From positions 52,501 to 116,500 of the forward strand of contig RPFO01000377.1 in NCBI GenBank assembly GCA_009746045.1: 64,000 bases of DNA, written 5' to 3'. Shown one piece after another: positions 1 through 11,045 of this stretch. A program made the position numbers and the translations under genes. Below the pieces are notes generated by a model that did not search any database, was not told the DNA's origin, and saw only the letters and a list, made by a program, of their open reading frames with translations. Numbering within the stretch: position 1 is the stretch's first letter; each line of letters begins with the position of its first letter. The DNA comes from Mesostigma viride (Eukaryota > Streptophyta > Mesostigmatophyceae > Mesostigmatales > Mesostigmataceae).

Positions 1-1
1 A

Positions 2-460
2 TTATTAGATAGTGCGCTAGAGAAGCGAATCATGACAAAGAAGAAAGAGCCCCCGATTCCCCTGGGCTACAAATTCAAAGACCATTTCTCACGAGGCGGT
101 GGCATTTTAACCTTGGCCGGCAGTGCAAGCGGTCGGCGGGCTTTGGGCACGGTCGTTACAGACCAGGCGCAGGCAGGCATCGAGTTAGAAGGGGACGACA
201 CTGATACGAGGAATGTGGATGAGGGTGCCGTAGAGGAGGGCGATGCAGGTGGCTCAGCGCACGCACAGCCTGAAATCCATGGTGGTGGTGTTCCGCTCTC
301 GTTCAGCCACTTTGAGAAGATGAATGGGTTCGAGCGAGCGCATGTGAAATGGACGGACAGGAAGCTGCGCCGGCCCGGCGGTAAAACTGGGAACCAACAT
401 ACAAAGAAAGCCAAGATGGCACTAGCTAGCGGTGACGAAGAACCTGGTCCTCGTTTTTAA
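2..460 (+). CDS. C-terminal part of an unknown protein (open at the window edge)
   Basis: An open frame runs from base 2 to a TAA at 458-460. The first ATG is at 32, but the frame is open upstream of it, so this may be a last exon. The product is hydrophilic. It begins with a basic Lys-rich stretch, has a Gly-rich segment, an acidic Glu/Asp-rich middle (about residues 50-75 from the ATG), and a basic tail rich in Lys, Arg and Pro. I do not recognise a family. It could be the end of a host gene or of an unidentified mobile element. Confidence 0.35.
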   Translation, partial: LLDSALEKRIMTKKKEPPIPLGYKFKDHFSRGGGILTLAGSASGRRALGTVVTDQAQAGIELEGDDTDTRNVDEGAVEEGDAGGSAHAQPEIHGGGVPLSFSHFEKMNGFERAHVKWTDRKLRRPGGKTGNQHTKKAKMALASGDEEPGPRF

Positions 461-832
461 AGAGGAACCCGGGTCTCCTGAGGTAGGTTTTCCAACTTCC
501 AATGGCCTATGGGTGTAGGGTGCATGCAAACAGGCGGCATCATGTTTAATAACTTACTTAGTCAGGCCGCGCCATGTATGGGTGAGCCAATGTGAGAGCT
601 ATACACTGCCTACCGGCAATGCGTACTATTTTTTGTAGCCTCCTATTGTTACCATGTGCACATGCTTGTATGCATGCTAAGTTATCATCGTCGCGTGTCT
701 TAGTAGGGCTGCCGGCTGCCGGCTGCGTATACCCCGGTATGAGAATCAGGGCACAAGCAGCCCACTAGGGGCCTATGGCAAGGCTTCAGAGTTTAGGATA
801 AATTATATAACTGTATAAGAAATCCTAATGGG

Positions 833-893
833 ATTTTTTTTTTTTTTTTTAATCGCCACCATCCGGGGGGGGCGGAGCCCCCCCCGGATGGCG
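833..893. repeat. T-run plus perfect GC hairpin
   Basis: A run of about 18 T is followed by a 13-bp perfect stem with a 3-base loop (861-873, loop 874-876, 877-889). CGCC and GGCG just outside can extend the stem. It could be the poly-A end of a reverse-strand retroposed sequence or simply a structured repeat; no partner or duplication was found. Confidence 0.45.
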
Positions 894-1819
894 AGAGCGA
901 AAACGAAAGGGTACGGATTTGCTGATACTCATTTCCCATTTCACCTCTCGGGTCTATAATTGGATCTTAAATATACCCATTTCCCCGAAAAAAGAAGTGA
1001 ACGTGACCCCAACCAAGTGATTTGTAAGCCGGGATCGACAGCACACATGAGCTGTCAAGCCTCGAAGGCAACCATGGTGTCGCCTAGAAATGGATACGAA
1101 AAATAAGGGAAGGAGTATAGGTACCTGGTGCTGAAGGACGATGTGGAAATGGGCGTTGATGGGCAGGAGGTTGTAGGCGGCCAAAGGTTTTGCAAGCTGT
1201 GCACTTACAAGTTTGGCATCCATAATGGCAACTTCATGATCAGCAGGGATCGGGCTGACAGTCGGTCACTGCATCTCGGCAATAGCACGAAGAAGGGAGC
1301 CAAGTTTTGCAATCGGGATTCCCCCAATAAAGGAGTAAGGGAAGCCTTAAGAATTGGGCCGGAGGCTTCAGGAGGCTGAGACAGCTCGGCTGAAAAGGAA
1401 GCTGTCGAAGGCAGAGCGCTAGCTCGATGCCACTATCTTGCCTGCGCTGCCCAGCTGCTGGCAGCTGCCTGCCAGTGCCGCTGGTGCCGGGCCGTCTGGC
1501 TTTAGCAAGCCGGTACAGACAAAGATTACGCAGTGCATTTCCCACCTGAGCCTCCAGGACCCCCGTCATGCGCAGCCCTCATTGTTCCACGAGAATACTG
1601 CATTCCGTTTCACCGCCGCCAGCACCTCGTACAAGAGCATGACAATAAATGAAAGCTAGTTTAATTTGTGGACAGTAATTGCATCCCCACAACACAAGTA
1701 TAATGCTTGTATGTGTGTGGTTGCAAGTGGTAACAGGTAAGCCACAAGCATTATGCTAATGAATGAATGACATAGGAAGTGCAACATATAATGTCTACAG
1801 GGAGACAACTGACACACCC

Positions 1820-1985
1820 TGAAAATACCCCGTATTTTTTGCATAATCCTCAAGAATACCCCGTATTTCCTAGCCCTAACCTGGAAAATACCCCGTATTT
1901 TTTCCAGTACTTTTTGCCCTACTTTGGCCCACCGAAAAAATACCCCGTATATTGCCGTATTTTCCAAATCGAAAAAATACCCGCA
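1820..1985. repeat. Recurring TACCCCGTAT repeat
   Basis: At least four copies of an AATACCCCGTATTTT-like unit are spaced 30-60 bp apart. Each unit is nearly self-complementary at its flanks. It resembles in style the ATACG-rich arrays near the hAT ends elsewhere in the window, so it may be a relic of a transposon terminus. Confidence 0.45.
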
Positions 1986-2159
1986 CAGCCGTACAGACCA
2001 ACACGGTGCATCCCTTTGGCCAGGCCTTCCTTCTTTCCCTTCTTTCTTGCCCCATGCATTGCTTTGGCCAGGCTCTCTTCCTGTATCTTTTCTTCCCCCT
2101 TTTATTGCATCGGCCAGCTAGGTGCTGGACGACGACATGACTGCACAACCTTTTATGTA

Positions 2160-2382
2160 CAGTCATTCACGCCTAAGTTGGGTTTGAGGTTTTCGAGGGG
2201 TCAACCCAACTTTAAGGCATGAACCCAACTGAAGGCGTGAATGGCTCTACTAAATTGTACTAATTTGAACTGAAGTGCACTATTCTGAACTCCTTTGAAC
2301 CTCAGAATGCCGAAATCCTATGCGACCCAACTTAAGGCGTGAACACAACTTAAGCCAACCCAACTTAAGGCATGAATGACTG
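2160..2382. mobile_element. Short MITE, Tc1/mariner-like (223 bp)
   Basis: The left end reads CAGTCATTCACGCCTAAG and the right end is its inverted match (CAGTCATTCATGCCTTAAG). Both are flanked by TA (2158-2159 and 2383-2384), the target duplication of Tc1/mariner elements. Inside, the CCCAACTTAAGGC motif is repeated in both orientations. There is no coding capacity. It sits 75 bp upstream of the PDE exon, inside the intron. The superfamily call rests only on the TA flanks and the CAGT end. Confidence 0.65.
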
Positions 2383-2459
2383 TACCTATATGTCATTATA
2401 ATGCACCACCAATCAACAACTTCTTATGTTTTCTGCTTCCTCGCGCTTTAATTCTGCAG

Positions 2460-5400
2460 GTGCTGGACGATGACGTAACCTTGTGGTTGCGCTCCACCGT
2501 GATGCGGCTGCCCAGCGCGACCGGCGCACGTCTGGCCTTGTCGCGCGGCGACGCCATGCATTGGATTACTGCGGATGGCAGCAGCGGCTCCGGCAGCAGC
2601 CACCTCAACAGTGATGAATCAACTTTCCAGCCCAGCCTCTCCTTCGGAGAGATCCAGAACACGGTGTGTGACGTGGTGGGCCTCTCAGCACCAAACCCAA
2701 TAAGGCAGGAACCACTACTGCTGGAATGGGACCAGGAGGGGGGGATGCCCTCAGCGGACAAGGCCATGCCAGGAACTGTCAGTAGTGCAGCCAGCGAGCA
2801 TGCCCTGCAACAGATGGGCGCTCCCCCGGACGCACCGGATACAAACGGCGGGCATAAGAGAATGCACAGACAGCTCCGGGCAATGCTTGATCGGGCGGGC
2901 GAGTGGAACTTTGACTCGTGGGCGCTGCTGGAGGTGAGCGCGGGGCAGCCGATACTGTGGATGGGACTGGAGGTACTCCGGCGCATGTCACTTGTGAGAC
3001 AGTTCCACCTGCCCATGAATAAGTTGGTGAAATTCTTGTCCGCACTGGATGAAGGAATGCCATCGAACAGCTACCACAACAGCACGCACATCGCGGATGT
3101 GACCAACAGCCTGTTCCACCTGCTCAAAGCCTCGGGGGTGGGCGCGTACCTGACCCGGTTGGACATGCTAGCAGTCATCACTGCGGCGCTGGTGCATGAT
3201 TTCCGGCACCCGGGGCTGAATAACGACTTTGTGGTCAAGTCCTCGGATGACCTGGCGCTACGTTACAACGACCTCGCTGTACTGGAGAACTACCATGTCT
3301 CGGAGGCCTTTTTCCTGATGGCGGAGGTGGATCTAAACATTCTGGAGGGGCTAAACAAGGACGACTTCAAATACTTGCGGCGCATTGTCATCGAGATTGT
3401 GCTGGCGTCCGACCTGTGAGTTTCCCCAAGATCTACTGGTACAGTGCCTAATTATTATACCTAACGCGTATACCAATCAGATTGGTCAAGCTAGCGCTGG
3501 CGTCCGACCTGTGAGTCTGTTTCCCAACAATGACGTTAAGGTGAGGGTCCCATGGGCACCAGCCCCCCTGAAAGCATACATATCTTTTAATAACATGCAC
3601 CGCTGACCTGGGGGTACCCAAGAGATTATTTTGGCTGGTAAATAGGATGTATGGGGGTCCATCCCACCACTTATTGAGGGTGATATACATACACAATTGT
3701 ACGCCAGCATTGAGCTAAAGATAGCAAAAAGCGCTATTTATGACACATTTTGCCTAGGACAAGGGGGCCATCATTTTGTATGTTTCAAATCAATGTCCCC
3801 AGTTCTAAAATTTCCCACCCATGATGGGAACCCCAAAAGATTAAGAAAGAAGAAGAGAGTATTACATGAGACTGTATGTAATTAATTTCACCCCAGGCCC
3901 CAAAAGACGTCCTTGTCTGCTGAGCAAGAAAAAATATCTAACAAATAAATCACACATCACTTGGCCTTGGCCCTACAAAATCAAATACTAAATGTGGGCA
4001 AACAGCTATACTGTCAAAGTTTGAGGTCATTCTGAGTACAATCGTGGAAGAAATGACATTTGGCAGTTGGCCACTTGCCGGTGCACTACTTGGAAGGCTC
4101 TAGTGAGTATGTATGTATCTAAACACACTACGGCGTTTCTATTCCATCCAAGAGGCCCCAGACCATGCCCGACTTGACAACAACGTCCAAGGAGGTGGCT
4201 GGGTACCTCATGTGCCCTTGCCTTCCCTCGGCATGGCCAAGCGCACGGGTGTGTGCACAGCACCAAGGCAGGTAGCTCTTCATGCTTAGCCAACACTTCA
4301 AATGCATATTCCAGGATTATGGTGTGAGCATAATACCAAAACCAAGCTGTCCAATGCAAAGACACCCTAGAAAGCCCTATCCACAAACTGCCCAACCAAC
4401 GGGGACAACAGACGGTCCAAAGCACATGTATCCTCATACATGCTATGTGCCAGGGCTTCTAACCATGGTTACCTTGCCTTGCTAGCATATGATAGGGCAG
4501 TCTCGAATAATTCAGTGGGAGAAGGGCCAACAAAACAATGATAATCCCTACCTACATTCAGTGCCACCCATGCAGTATGCCTTGCAGAACAACCCCTGTC
4601 TCCTTCCTTTCCAACACAGTCATTCGCTAAGAAACAACTTTCAGATTGTACAGGGTAGCCGCTGCTAAGAAAGGTTGCATCATTACTCACACAAGACTGA
4701 GTGCATTTTGGTGAAGTCCTTCCAAGAAACCACGTGACAAATACCTGATAACTTGCATACATGGCCATGGCTCCCGCCTTGCACGTTCCAGCCGTGAAAC
4801 GTAGAAGAAATCACAGAAAGCTGCCAGGAATCTGGCGAGCACGGAATGGCAAGCTACATGGCGCTAACTGCCCGAATTTAAGGCGAAAACTTACGGTGAT
4901 TACCCATAAAAGAAGCAAAATATCTATAAGATGACGCACAGTATCGTACCATTACCGGCATTGTCCTTCGCCCAGCGGCGCAAGACAGGCCACCCTTCCA
5001 TAAAAAGATAAGACACGCATCCTGGGAGCCTGAAGAGTGTCTTACCAATAATGACGGAGATCTTTCCAAAACCCAGCAAATTTCATAAGGCTTTACTAAT
5101 AGCAGTATAAACTCATCCTTGACGCTGATTGAAGCCCATAAAACCTGACAAACACCGCCGCTAGCATGCATTCTAATTTATTCCTCGCGACGAAAGTTTC
5201 AGATTGAACCCCCATGCCGATGGTCATGATCAATAATATCATTGACGTACTTGCAAAACGAACAAACTCCGCTACTTGATAACATCATAAACTCATCCTC
5301 TCTAAGATTCGTGCACGTTTTCTCCATTCCGCAATCCGCATGCTTGCTCATCATTGACTCATCGTCTTTAAGATTCGCACACTTTTTGTGCATTCCGCAT

Positions 5401-8400
5401 GCTGGCTCTGTCTAGTTTTGCCTGAAAGCACGTAGCCATGGCCAGCTCCGCTAGGGGTGCGCCCACCCGGCACCACTTTTTTACGGTACGGACGGGTACC
5501 GCGAATTTTTTGGCACCAAAAAATTCGCGCCGGGACTGTCACCTTAATTGGGACGAGCGTCGAGCAAGCTAATCAGAGCAGATCAGATCCCTTTTTTTTT
5601 AATGGCCGTTGAATGCAGCACGGTTGCTATCGACCATCCTGTACGCAATCCACGTATACCTATTCAACCTGCCACCTACTAGTATTACTTAGCAGCCACT
5701 TAAGAGTGTTACGTACTGACCCTGATGTGACCCGTCGTCCAGTTCCTTGCCCTATGAGTGCTGAGTGCTTGCCTTTGACCAAGTGCGTCTGCAATTATTA
5801 CAGGGATGAGATGATGGCTCACTTCCAAGCTTGCCTCTTAAAATTTTGTCCTCCTATGAAAAAGTCGCAGCTGCTGATTTGCCCCTGGGCTGCATCACCT
5901 GCTTACAAGTAAACCATCTACACTGTCTATGCTTTAGTGTTCCCATCTGACTAGTAAACCCAACAAACTAGGGTAGCGGCTTCGTGATTAAAAGTTGTGA
6001 ACATACTACTAGATAAATGCTTAGAGGCTGTATTTCGACATTATTAGAGGCAATATTTAATATTGCCATTAGGTTAGACTGGTTGTGCCTCAAAGTTAAA
6101 CTGGTATGTCAGCATCGGCAGAGTCATATTGCGGCATATGCACGAATGGCCTTTTGGTACCCCGTTTCTCCCACAGATCGTCTTCGGATGGGGTGGCGGA
6201 TGCAGCTATATTTCCAAACGACACTCTCACGCTGCGACTTGCATCAACATTGTTGTTATTATCATGGTCATCCTCGTTACAATCATCATTATTAGTATCT
6301 CATGCAGGCTCTGCACTGTAGTAAATTTTGTTTTGGGTCCTTCCAGTTTGATAGCCGAGATGGTCAGTGGTATCTCTAGGCTGACCCATGGTTCGGGCCT
6401 GCACGCCGTGTATTGCCCACCGGCTGAGCGGGACACCTCGGTACCCGTACGGTACTGAGTTGTCATGTGGACTGTCAGTACAGTACCATAGCGTGCCCTA
6501 TAGCATAGTGGTCAACCTGTCGGTATTGGCAGTGCGTTACCCGCGGACAGGCCATGTGATAGTTAGGGCGACATGGCTTCATGACACTGTAGTGCACAGT
6601 TGTCCACGTCTCGCAGCTTCTAGGCGTTAGTGCGCTGAGTGCATTTAGGTGTGGCCTGTTGGGGATTTTGCTCACTTCGGGTTCTTCCATCGCTCACGAT
6701 CTGTGAGCTCACGCTCGTATTATCTATGACTTGCGGCATACTCAAAGGGGGCGGGGCGGCCGCAGTAGACAGCCCGACTAGAAGTGAGGGGGGGGTAGTG
6801 TGGAGTGGGGGTGGCGCGGCGCCACTGGCCTTTTGGTCAGTGGGCTGGCGCGCGCCACGGTGCCACTGGCCTTTTGGTCAGTGGGCTGGCGCGCGCCACG
6901 GTGCCACTGGCCTTTTGGTCAGTGGGCTGGCGCGCGCCACCCCAAGGCGGTCCGGCCACTTAGGGTTGTGGCAGCACCACAACCAGGCCCCTTTGCAGCT
7001 CCCACCCGCCCTCCCTCGCTGCTTGAGGGATATTACAAGTCCAGGTCCTCATGACTGGCCTGGGATAAAGCAATGATTGGATTGACCCATTCTGAGCCTC
7101 GGTACTACTGATCTTATATGTTCGTAATACAAGTCTCCATGCCTCATTCATTTGAGCAGTTATATCACATCCATATAGAAATCTTCCTGCTTTTGCACTT
7201 CGCTTGTGTTGCCGCTCTCAATTCCACAGATGTAATGCTGGGTCCGTCCTGCTTTTGCAGTTCACTTGTTTTGCCGCTGGCAATTCCACAGATGTTTAGT
7301 GCTGAATACATATGTCATTGTGAATCATTTAGTAATTACAATTTTACTTCATCCAGAACGGCAATGTAAGCAAAGCGCAACTCAGGAAAAGCCAGAAGGG
7401 AGAAGAGACACAGCATATGCCACCATCACCACCACCACCACCACCACCACCACCACCACCACCACCACCACCACCACCACCACCACCACCACCACCACCA
7501 CCACCACCACCACCACCACCACCACCACCACCACCACCACCACCACCATCACCACCACCACCACCATCACCACCACCACCACCACCACCACCACCACCAC
7601 CACCACCACCACCACCACCACCACCACCACCACCACCACCACCACCACCATACTACCTGAAGTGTTGTTGTATGGTAACTTAATATAATATCAAATATAG
7701 TGGTATTATAATACTACCATAGTAAGATTATTTTACTTCTAGTACTAGTAAAAAGTATTACGTTTTATACTCGACATCTTAAACAATTCATGATTTTGCG
7801 TAGCGTCTTTCACAGATACTTCCCTCTTTGCTTGACTTGCTCTAGCTAACCAAGCATTCTATCCATGGCATCTCCCCTGCTGCAATGCCACACATTACCA
7901 CTCTGTATATGAACCGCCCAGCAAGCGCCATTTTGAGCTAGTGGAGGCCTTCAAGGCGCGCACCAAGGACAAGGGGTCTCCGCTGAGCAAGTCCAACGAG
8001 GTCGACCGGCTGCTGCTGATGAAGGTTGCGCTCAAGGTGGCCGACATCGGCCACTCGGCCAAGAAGCTGGACATCCACAAGAAGTGGACCGACGCGATCA
8101 CCGAGGAATTCTACCTGCAGGGGGACAGGGAGCGGGCGGCAGGGTTACAGGTGTCGCCCTTCATGGACCGGGAGAACAACAACCTCGCCAAGAGCCAGGT
8201 ACTTTGTTTAGGTGGGCCATGCATGTCTTTACTGCTGCATAGGTGTCCGATGGACTGAGAGAATTTGCTCCTACATTCCAGACCATGAATGCCTGCACTG
8301 TGTGGGGTTGAAAGTAACGGGAGATGACTTCCAGCTTTCTTCTTTCCTTCACTTGTCAACCAGTGGATGAGCCCTTCACATGTGACTGTCAGTTGATTGA

Positions 8401-9496
8401 GAAAGGAAGGTTGGACAGCAATGTGGTCTTCAGGATAGCCAAGCAATCCGTGAAGAAGTGTTTTGTGTGTTTTTCCAGCAATCGCCAAGGTTTCCTCCTG
8501 CTTATGCCAGTCAAGAACGACAGATGCAGGATGCAGGCTGGACATCTCTGTGAAATATCTGTGGAGCCTGATCATACAATCCTTTTTCCCGAGTTTCTGG
8601 AAGCTTTCTAGCAAAGGTTTACTGGAGGGTAGCAGTATGTATTTGCGAGTTGCCGTATGGTTATAATTTTGTGTGTGGAGAAGTCTGTGGAAGCGGCTTG
8701 CATATTGAATCTTGTAAAGAAGTATTGAGTGTTGCCCTGGCACGCCCCATGGTAAGGCTAGTTGCTGGAAGCACGTGTTTCATGTCTTAAGTCAGGCAAC
8801 TAAAATCACGCGTCACTGGTTTGATGGAAGCCAAGGTTCCTAGCACGAGTAAAGCAAGAAAGCACCTTTCAGGAGGTCGCCAAGAAGAGAATCTGCTGTT
8901 TTATTAAGTGTATTATGTTCTGTTCTGGTTCCTTATGGAGAATGCCGGATCTGCACAGGATGTATTGATTAATCAACATATTAAATACAATTAAAAATAG
9001 GATGGGATGGATGGCGGTGCTAGTGTCGGGCAGTCTATCTAGAGTGTGTACAGGTGTAATTGCCAAACCGCGGTCAGCCTATCATACTTCTCTTGGCTGG
9101 GTTGCAGGCCCCACGGCTTGAACCGCAATTAATTAAATGCACGTAGACTGGCCGAGCTATGTTTACAATATCTACAGTATCTATAGCCTCAACAAAATCA
9201 GATTAGATGCAGAGTGTCTGGTTTTGCTTGCAAATTATTGGATCGATGCCCCTTTTTGTCGTATTCTCCTGCCCTTCCTGATTCTGAGGGGGTATTTTAC
9301 CCGACCATTCCATGACCATTCCGATGATTGCCATTTGGTTTCCCCTTTACACACCCAGCTTGGCTTCTTCCATTTCATAGCCCTCCCACTGTTCCAAGCT
9401 TGGGTCGCAAATTTTCCCGACTCGCAGCCCATTCTGGAGGAAATGACCGCCAACATCAAGTATTGGGAGAACCTCCGGGATTGTGCTGCGGGCTAA
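2460..9496 (+). CDS. Cyclic nucleotide 3',5'-phosphodiesterase, C-terminal catalytic part (3 exons)
   Basis: Hydrolyses cAMP and/or cGMP through a two-metal HD site. Three exons are visible: 2460-3415, 7922-8198 and 9359-9496 (TAA at 9494-9496). They have clean AG and GT borders and compatible phases: Asp-Leu split across the first junction, phase 0 at the second. Metal-binding motifs of the PDEase_I family are all present: YHNSTHIADV, ALVHDFRHPGLNN, and KVADIGHSAK in exon 2. Exon 3 gives the conserved GFF...P segment and ends with EEMTANIKYWENL. The exon-1 part before the domain is a Ser/Gly-rich linker. The start of the protein lies upstream of 2460 and was not found. Chlorophyte PDEs often carry membrane or sensory modules there, but that is not shown here. 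Substrate specificity cannot be read from the sequence. Confidence 0.9.
3401..3516 (+). repeat. Direct repeat of the exon end and splice donor
   Basis: The 21 bases at 3401-3421, covering the last codons of the PDE exon and its GTGAGT donor, recur exactly at 3496-3516, 95 bp downstream inside the intron. Use of the second donor would read an in-frame TGA at 3417-3419, so it would give a truncated product. Confidence 0.85.
5275..5405. repeat. Imperfect tandem repeat in the PDE intron
   Basis: Two copies of about 60-65 bp share the core CTCATC..CT.TAAGATTCG followed by CATTCCGCA and a CATGC. No function can be assigned. Confidence 0.5.
5501..5528. repeat. 28-bp perfect palindrome
   Basis: Thirteen-base arms (GCGAATTTTTTGG and its complement) surround a 2-base centre. 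It lies in the PDE intron, next to GC-rich sequence carrying GGTACGG and GGGTACC. Confidence 0.8.
6821..6943. repeat. 41-bp minisatellite, three copies
   Basis: Three near-identical head-to-tail copies start at 6821, 6862 and 6903. Each contains the palindromic segments TGGCGCGCGCCA and CCACTGGCC...GGTCAGTGG, so each unit can fold. Confidence 0.85.
7420..7650. repeat. (CCA)n trinucleotide array
   Basis: About 77 units with a few CAT interruptions, close to the 3' end of the PDE intron. Frames through it give His/Pro/Thr/Val/Gly homopolymers and are not genes. Confidence 0.95.
8199..9358 (+). other. Second PDE intron
   Basis: Begins GTACTT after exon codon CAG and ends ACACCCAG. No repeat or nested gene is recognised. 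A 210-codon antisense frame (8111-8743) overlaps the exon and has no domain. Confidence 0.75.
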
Positions 9497-10556
9497 AAAG
9501 AGAGATGCATGCTGCCGGTTGGCATTAGCTGGTCTACAGTGTCTATTCTTGCAGGCTGGTTTCAGGAAAGACCTGCGGAGGTACTAAGAAGCTGCATTTC
9601 GCCATCATGGCCCCTTCCACAGACATTTTGCAAGGCAAAATGCGCAGATAAATTTTGGTCTTCAAAAGGCAGCTACAATTTTGGTCTTCAAAAGGCAGCT
9701 ACAAGAGCATGCCTCGTTGCCCAGTTTTTTGTTCATTGATGAGTTCCGTATGAGCCCATTCAACAGTTTGCAAAGATAAATGAATGGTGGGTATGACACA
9801 GCATATGAAGAGCTGTGTCGCAGCAGACACCCACTAGTAATAATGTGGATCATTGCCATACATTATTCACACATTCCCATTTTAGGTGCACAGCCACCAT
9901 TGATTGTCACCAGTATGTGGCATTTAGCTACTGTAACGACCAAATCTTACTTGTTGTTACATCCTGAGTTTTGTTAGTTTGGATCTTATTTGAGGTCTTT
10001 TGGACAAGTATTGAGCAAGTTATGAGGTTTCCCACGTGAGAGATATTGGAGACCTGGACGTTGTCAACTGACTTGTTTGGACCCTCATTGGTCGTGGCCT
10101 GATCCACGTGGGGTTGTTGGTCGGTTCTGCCAAGTCTTCAATGATCCTTTAGGAGTCCAGTGCTTATCAAGATTCGGTGATTCCGCGTCTGGATTCTGCC
10201 AGGCTGGTTTGTGTGTTGTTCTGTTACGTGTCAAGTAGAGGGGCGAAAGAATCTTACCTTGTGATGCTGTAACCTGATCGGTCCGTTTCAGGCTAACGTC
10301 GGAGCTTGCTCGACATGCACGTTGATATCAGGACGTATGGGTCGCCATTGCTGGAACGTTGGTTGTGATTTAATCTAACATGGTATAATAAGGTTAAGCT
10401 TTATTCATCCATTCTCAAAAGCCTCAAGATTGCTCGCTGACCACTTTCAGTTCCACAGAAGTTGTCAAGGATATTACTTTCTTAGTTGTGTCTGCAAAGG
10501 TTGTGGTAACCAAACCACGTGCTGTGGAATCATCACCTCGACATTTCTCCGGCATT
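9497..10556. other. PDE 3' flank and intergenic DNA
   Basis: No gene is seen. It contains a 23-bp tandem duplicate (about 9657-9702, core TTTTGGTCTTCAAAAGGCAG). TGTAA motifs, used for polyadenylation in many green algae, occur at about 9931 and 10268, but none can be chosen with confidence as the PDE signal. Confidence 0.4.
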
Positions 10557-10656
10557 AATTAATTAATTAATAGACACGTGACTGCGTCACGTGAGCATAA
10601 GTCCTCAGTGGGCGTGCCAAATCAGAATCAGTGCGGCGTGCCAAATCAGAATATAC
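10557..10656. mobile_element. Short (TTAA)n-tailed retroelement fragment with hairpin
   Basis: A (TTAA)n run is followed by GACACGTGACTGCGTCACGT, a perfect CACGTGAC/GTCACGTG hairpin, and then a GCGTGCCAAATCAGAAT segment present twice. The same hairpin with a TTAA tail is found at 47042-47085, and the hairpin alone at 56883-56901. The arrangement looks like the 3' end of a reverse-strand retroelement. Confidence 0.5.
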
Positions 10657-10692
10657 GCTTGGCTGATCTCGATTAATTAATTAATTAATTAG

Positions 10693-10868
10693 ACTCGTGC
10701 TCCCGTTGGGGAGTCACGGAGCATTAACCCCGATGGATGGATGGGTGCCAACATGCCTACCGGTCTAATCTATCTACATTGGCTACATACTACATCTATC
10801 TAACAACATTCTAACTACAACATCTATCTAGGCAGCCGCACGCTGCCCTAGGGGAGCTATCTGGCATG
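10693..10868 (-). other. LINE 3' UTR with terminal hairpin
   Basis: Read on the minus strand, the 3' end carries a (CCAT)n stretch, a stem CTCCC-CAAC-GGGAG (10700-10713), the bases GAGTC and then the (TTAA)n tail. The same terminus ends the second LINE copy (17760-17829) and occurs in the fragments at 14760-14840 and 18605-18675. It is the likely recognition structure for the RT. Confidence 0.75.
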
Positions 10869-11045
10869 CCTCCCGCGGGATTGCACACGCGGGCGCTTCC
10901 CCACTGGGGGGGGCTCGTTGTCCTCTATGACCTGGGCCCACTTGCCCTTGTCCATCATCTTCTTCCAAATCACGGAGAGGCCGAGGCCCCCCAGGTCCTC
11001 TATACTAGCTGTTCTTTGAAGGTGCGGGCCTTGCGGCGTCTAACA

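Larger units (their letters stand above)
461..2159. other. Non-coding stretch between the unknown ORF and the PDE exons
   Basis: No convincing gene is visible. It contains a T-run followed by a perfect GC-rich hairpin (about 833-893), and a region (1820-1985) where the motif TACCCCGTAT recurs four times, each between A-rich and T-rich flanks. A short frame at about 1128-1240 has a C-x2-C pair that recalls a zinc finger but cannot be assigned. Upstream PDE exons may lie here or left of the window; none could be identified. Confidence 0.4.
3416..7921 (+). other. Large PDE intron (4.5 kb)
   Basis: Starts GTGAGT and ends CCCAG. It is long compared with the other introns of both host genes and is packed with repeats: a second copy of the donor-site region (3496-3516), a degenerate direct repeat (about 5275-5405), a perfect palindrome (5501-5528), a 41-bp triplicate (6821-6943) and a CCA array (7420-7650). 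Several frames of 60-140 codons lie here, but none shows a domain, and I treat them as chance. Confidence 0.75.

Noticed and set aside
1128-1379. Possible BED-type finger (C-x2-C in a short frame)
   Set aside because: Only one Cys pair is seen, the His spacing does not fit, and no transposon ends were found nearby.
7382-7688. Poly-Pro, poly-Thr and poly-Val frames
   Set aside because: Produced by the CCA array in the PDE intron.
8111-8743. 210-codon antisense frame across the second PDE exon
   Set aside because: It overlaps a well-supported exon on the other strand and shows no domain.
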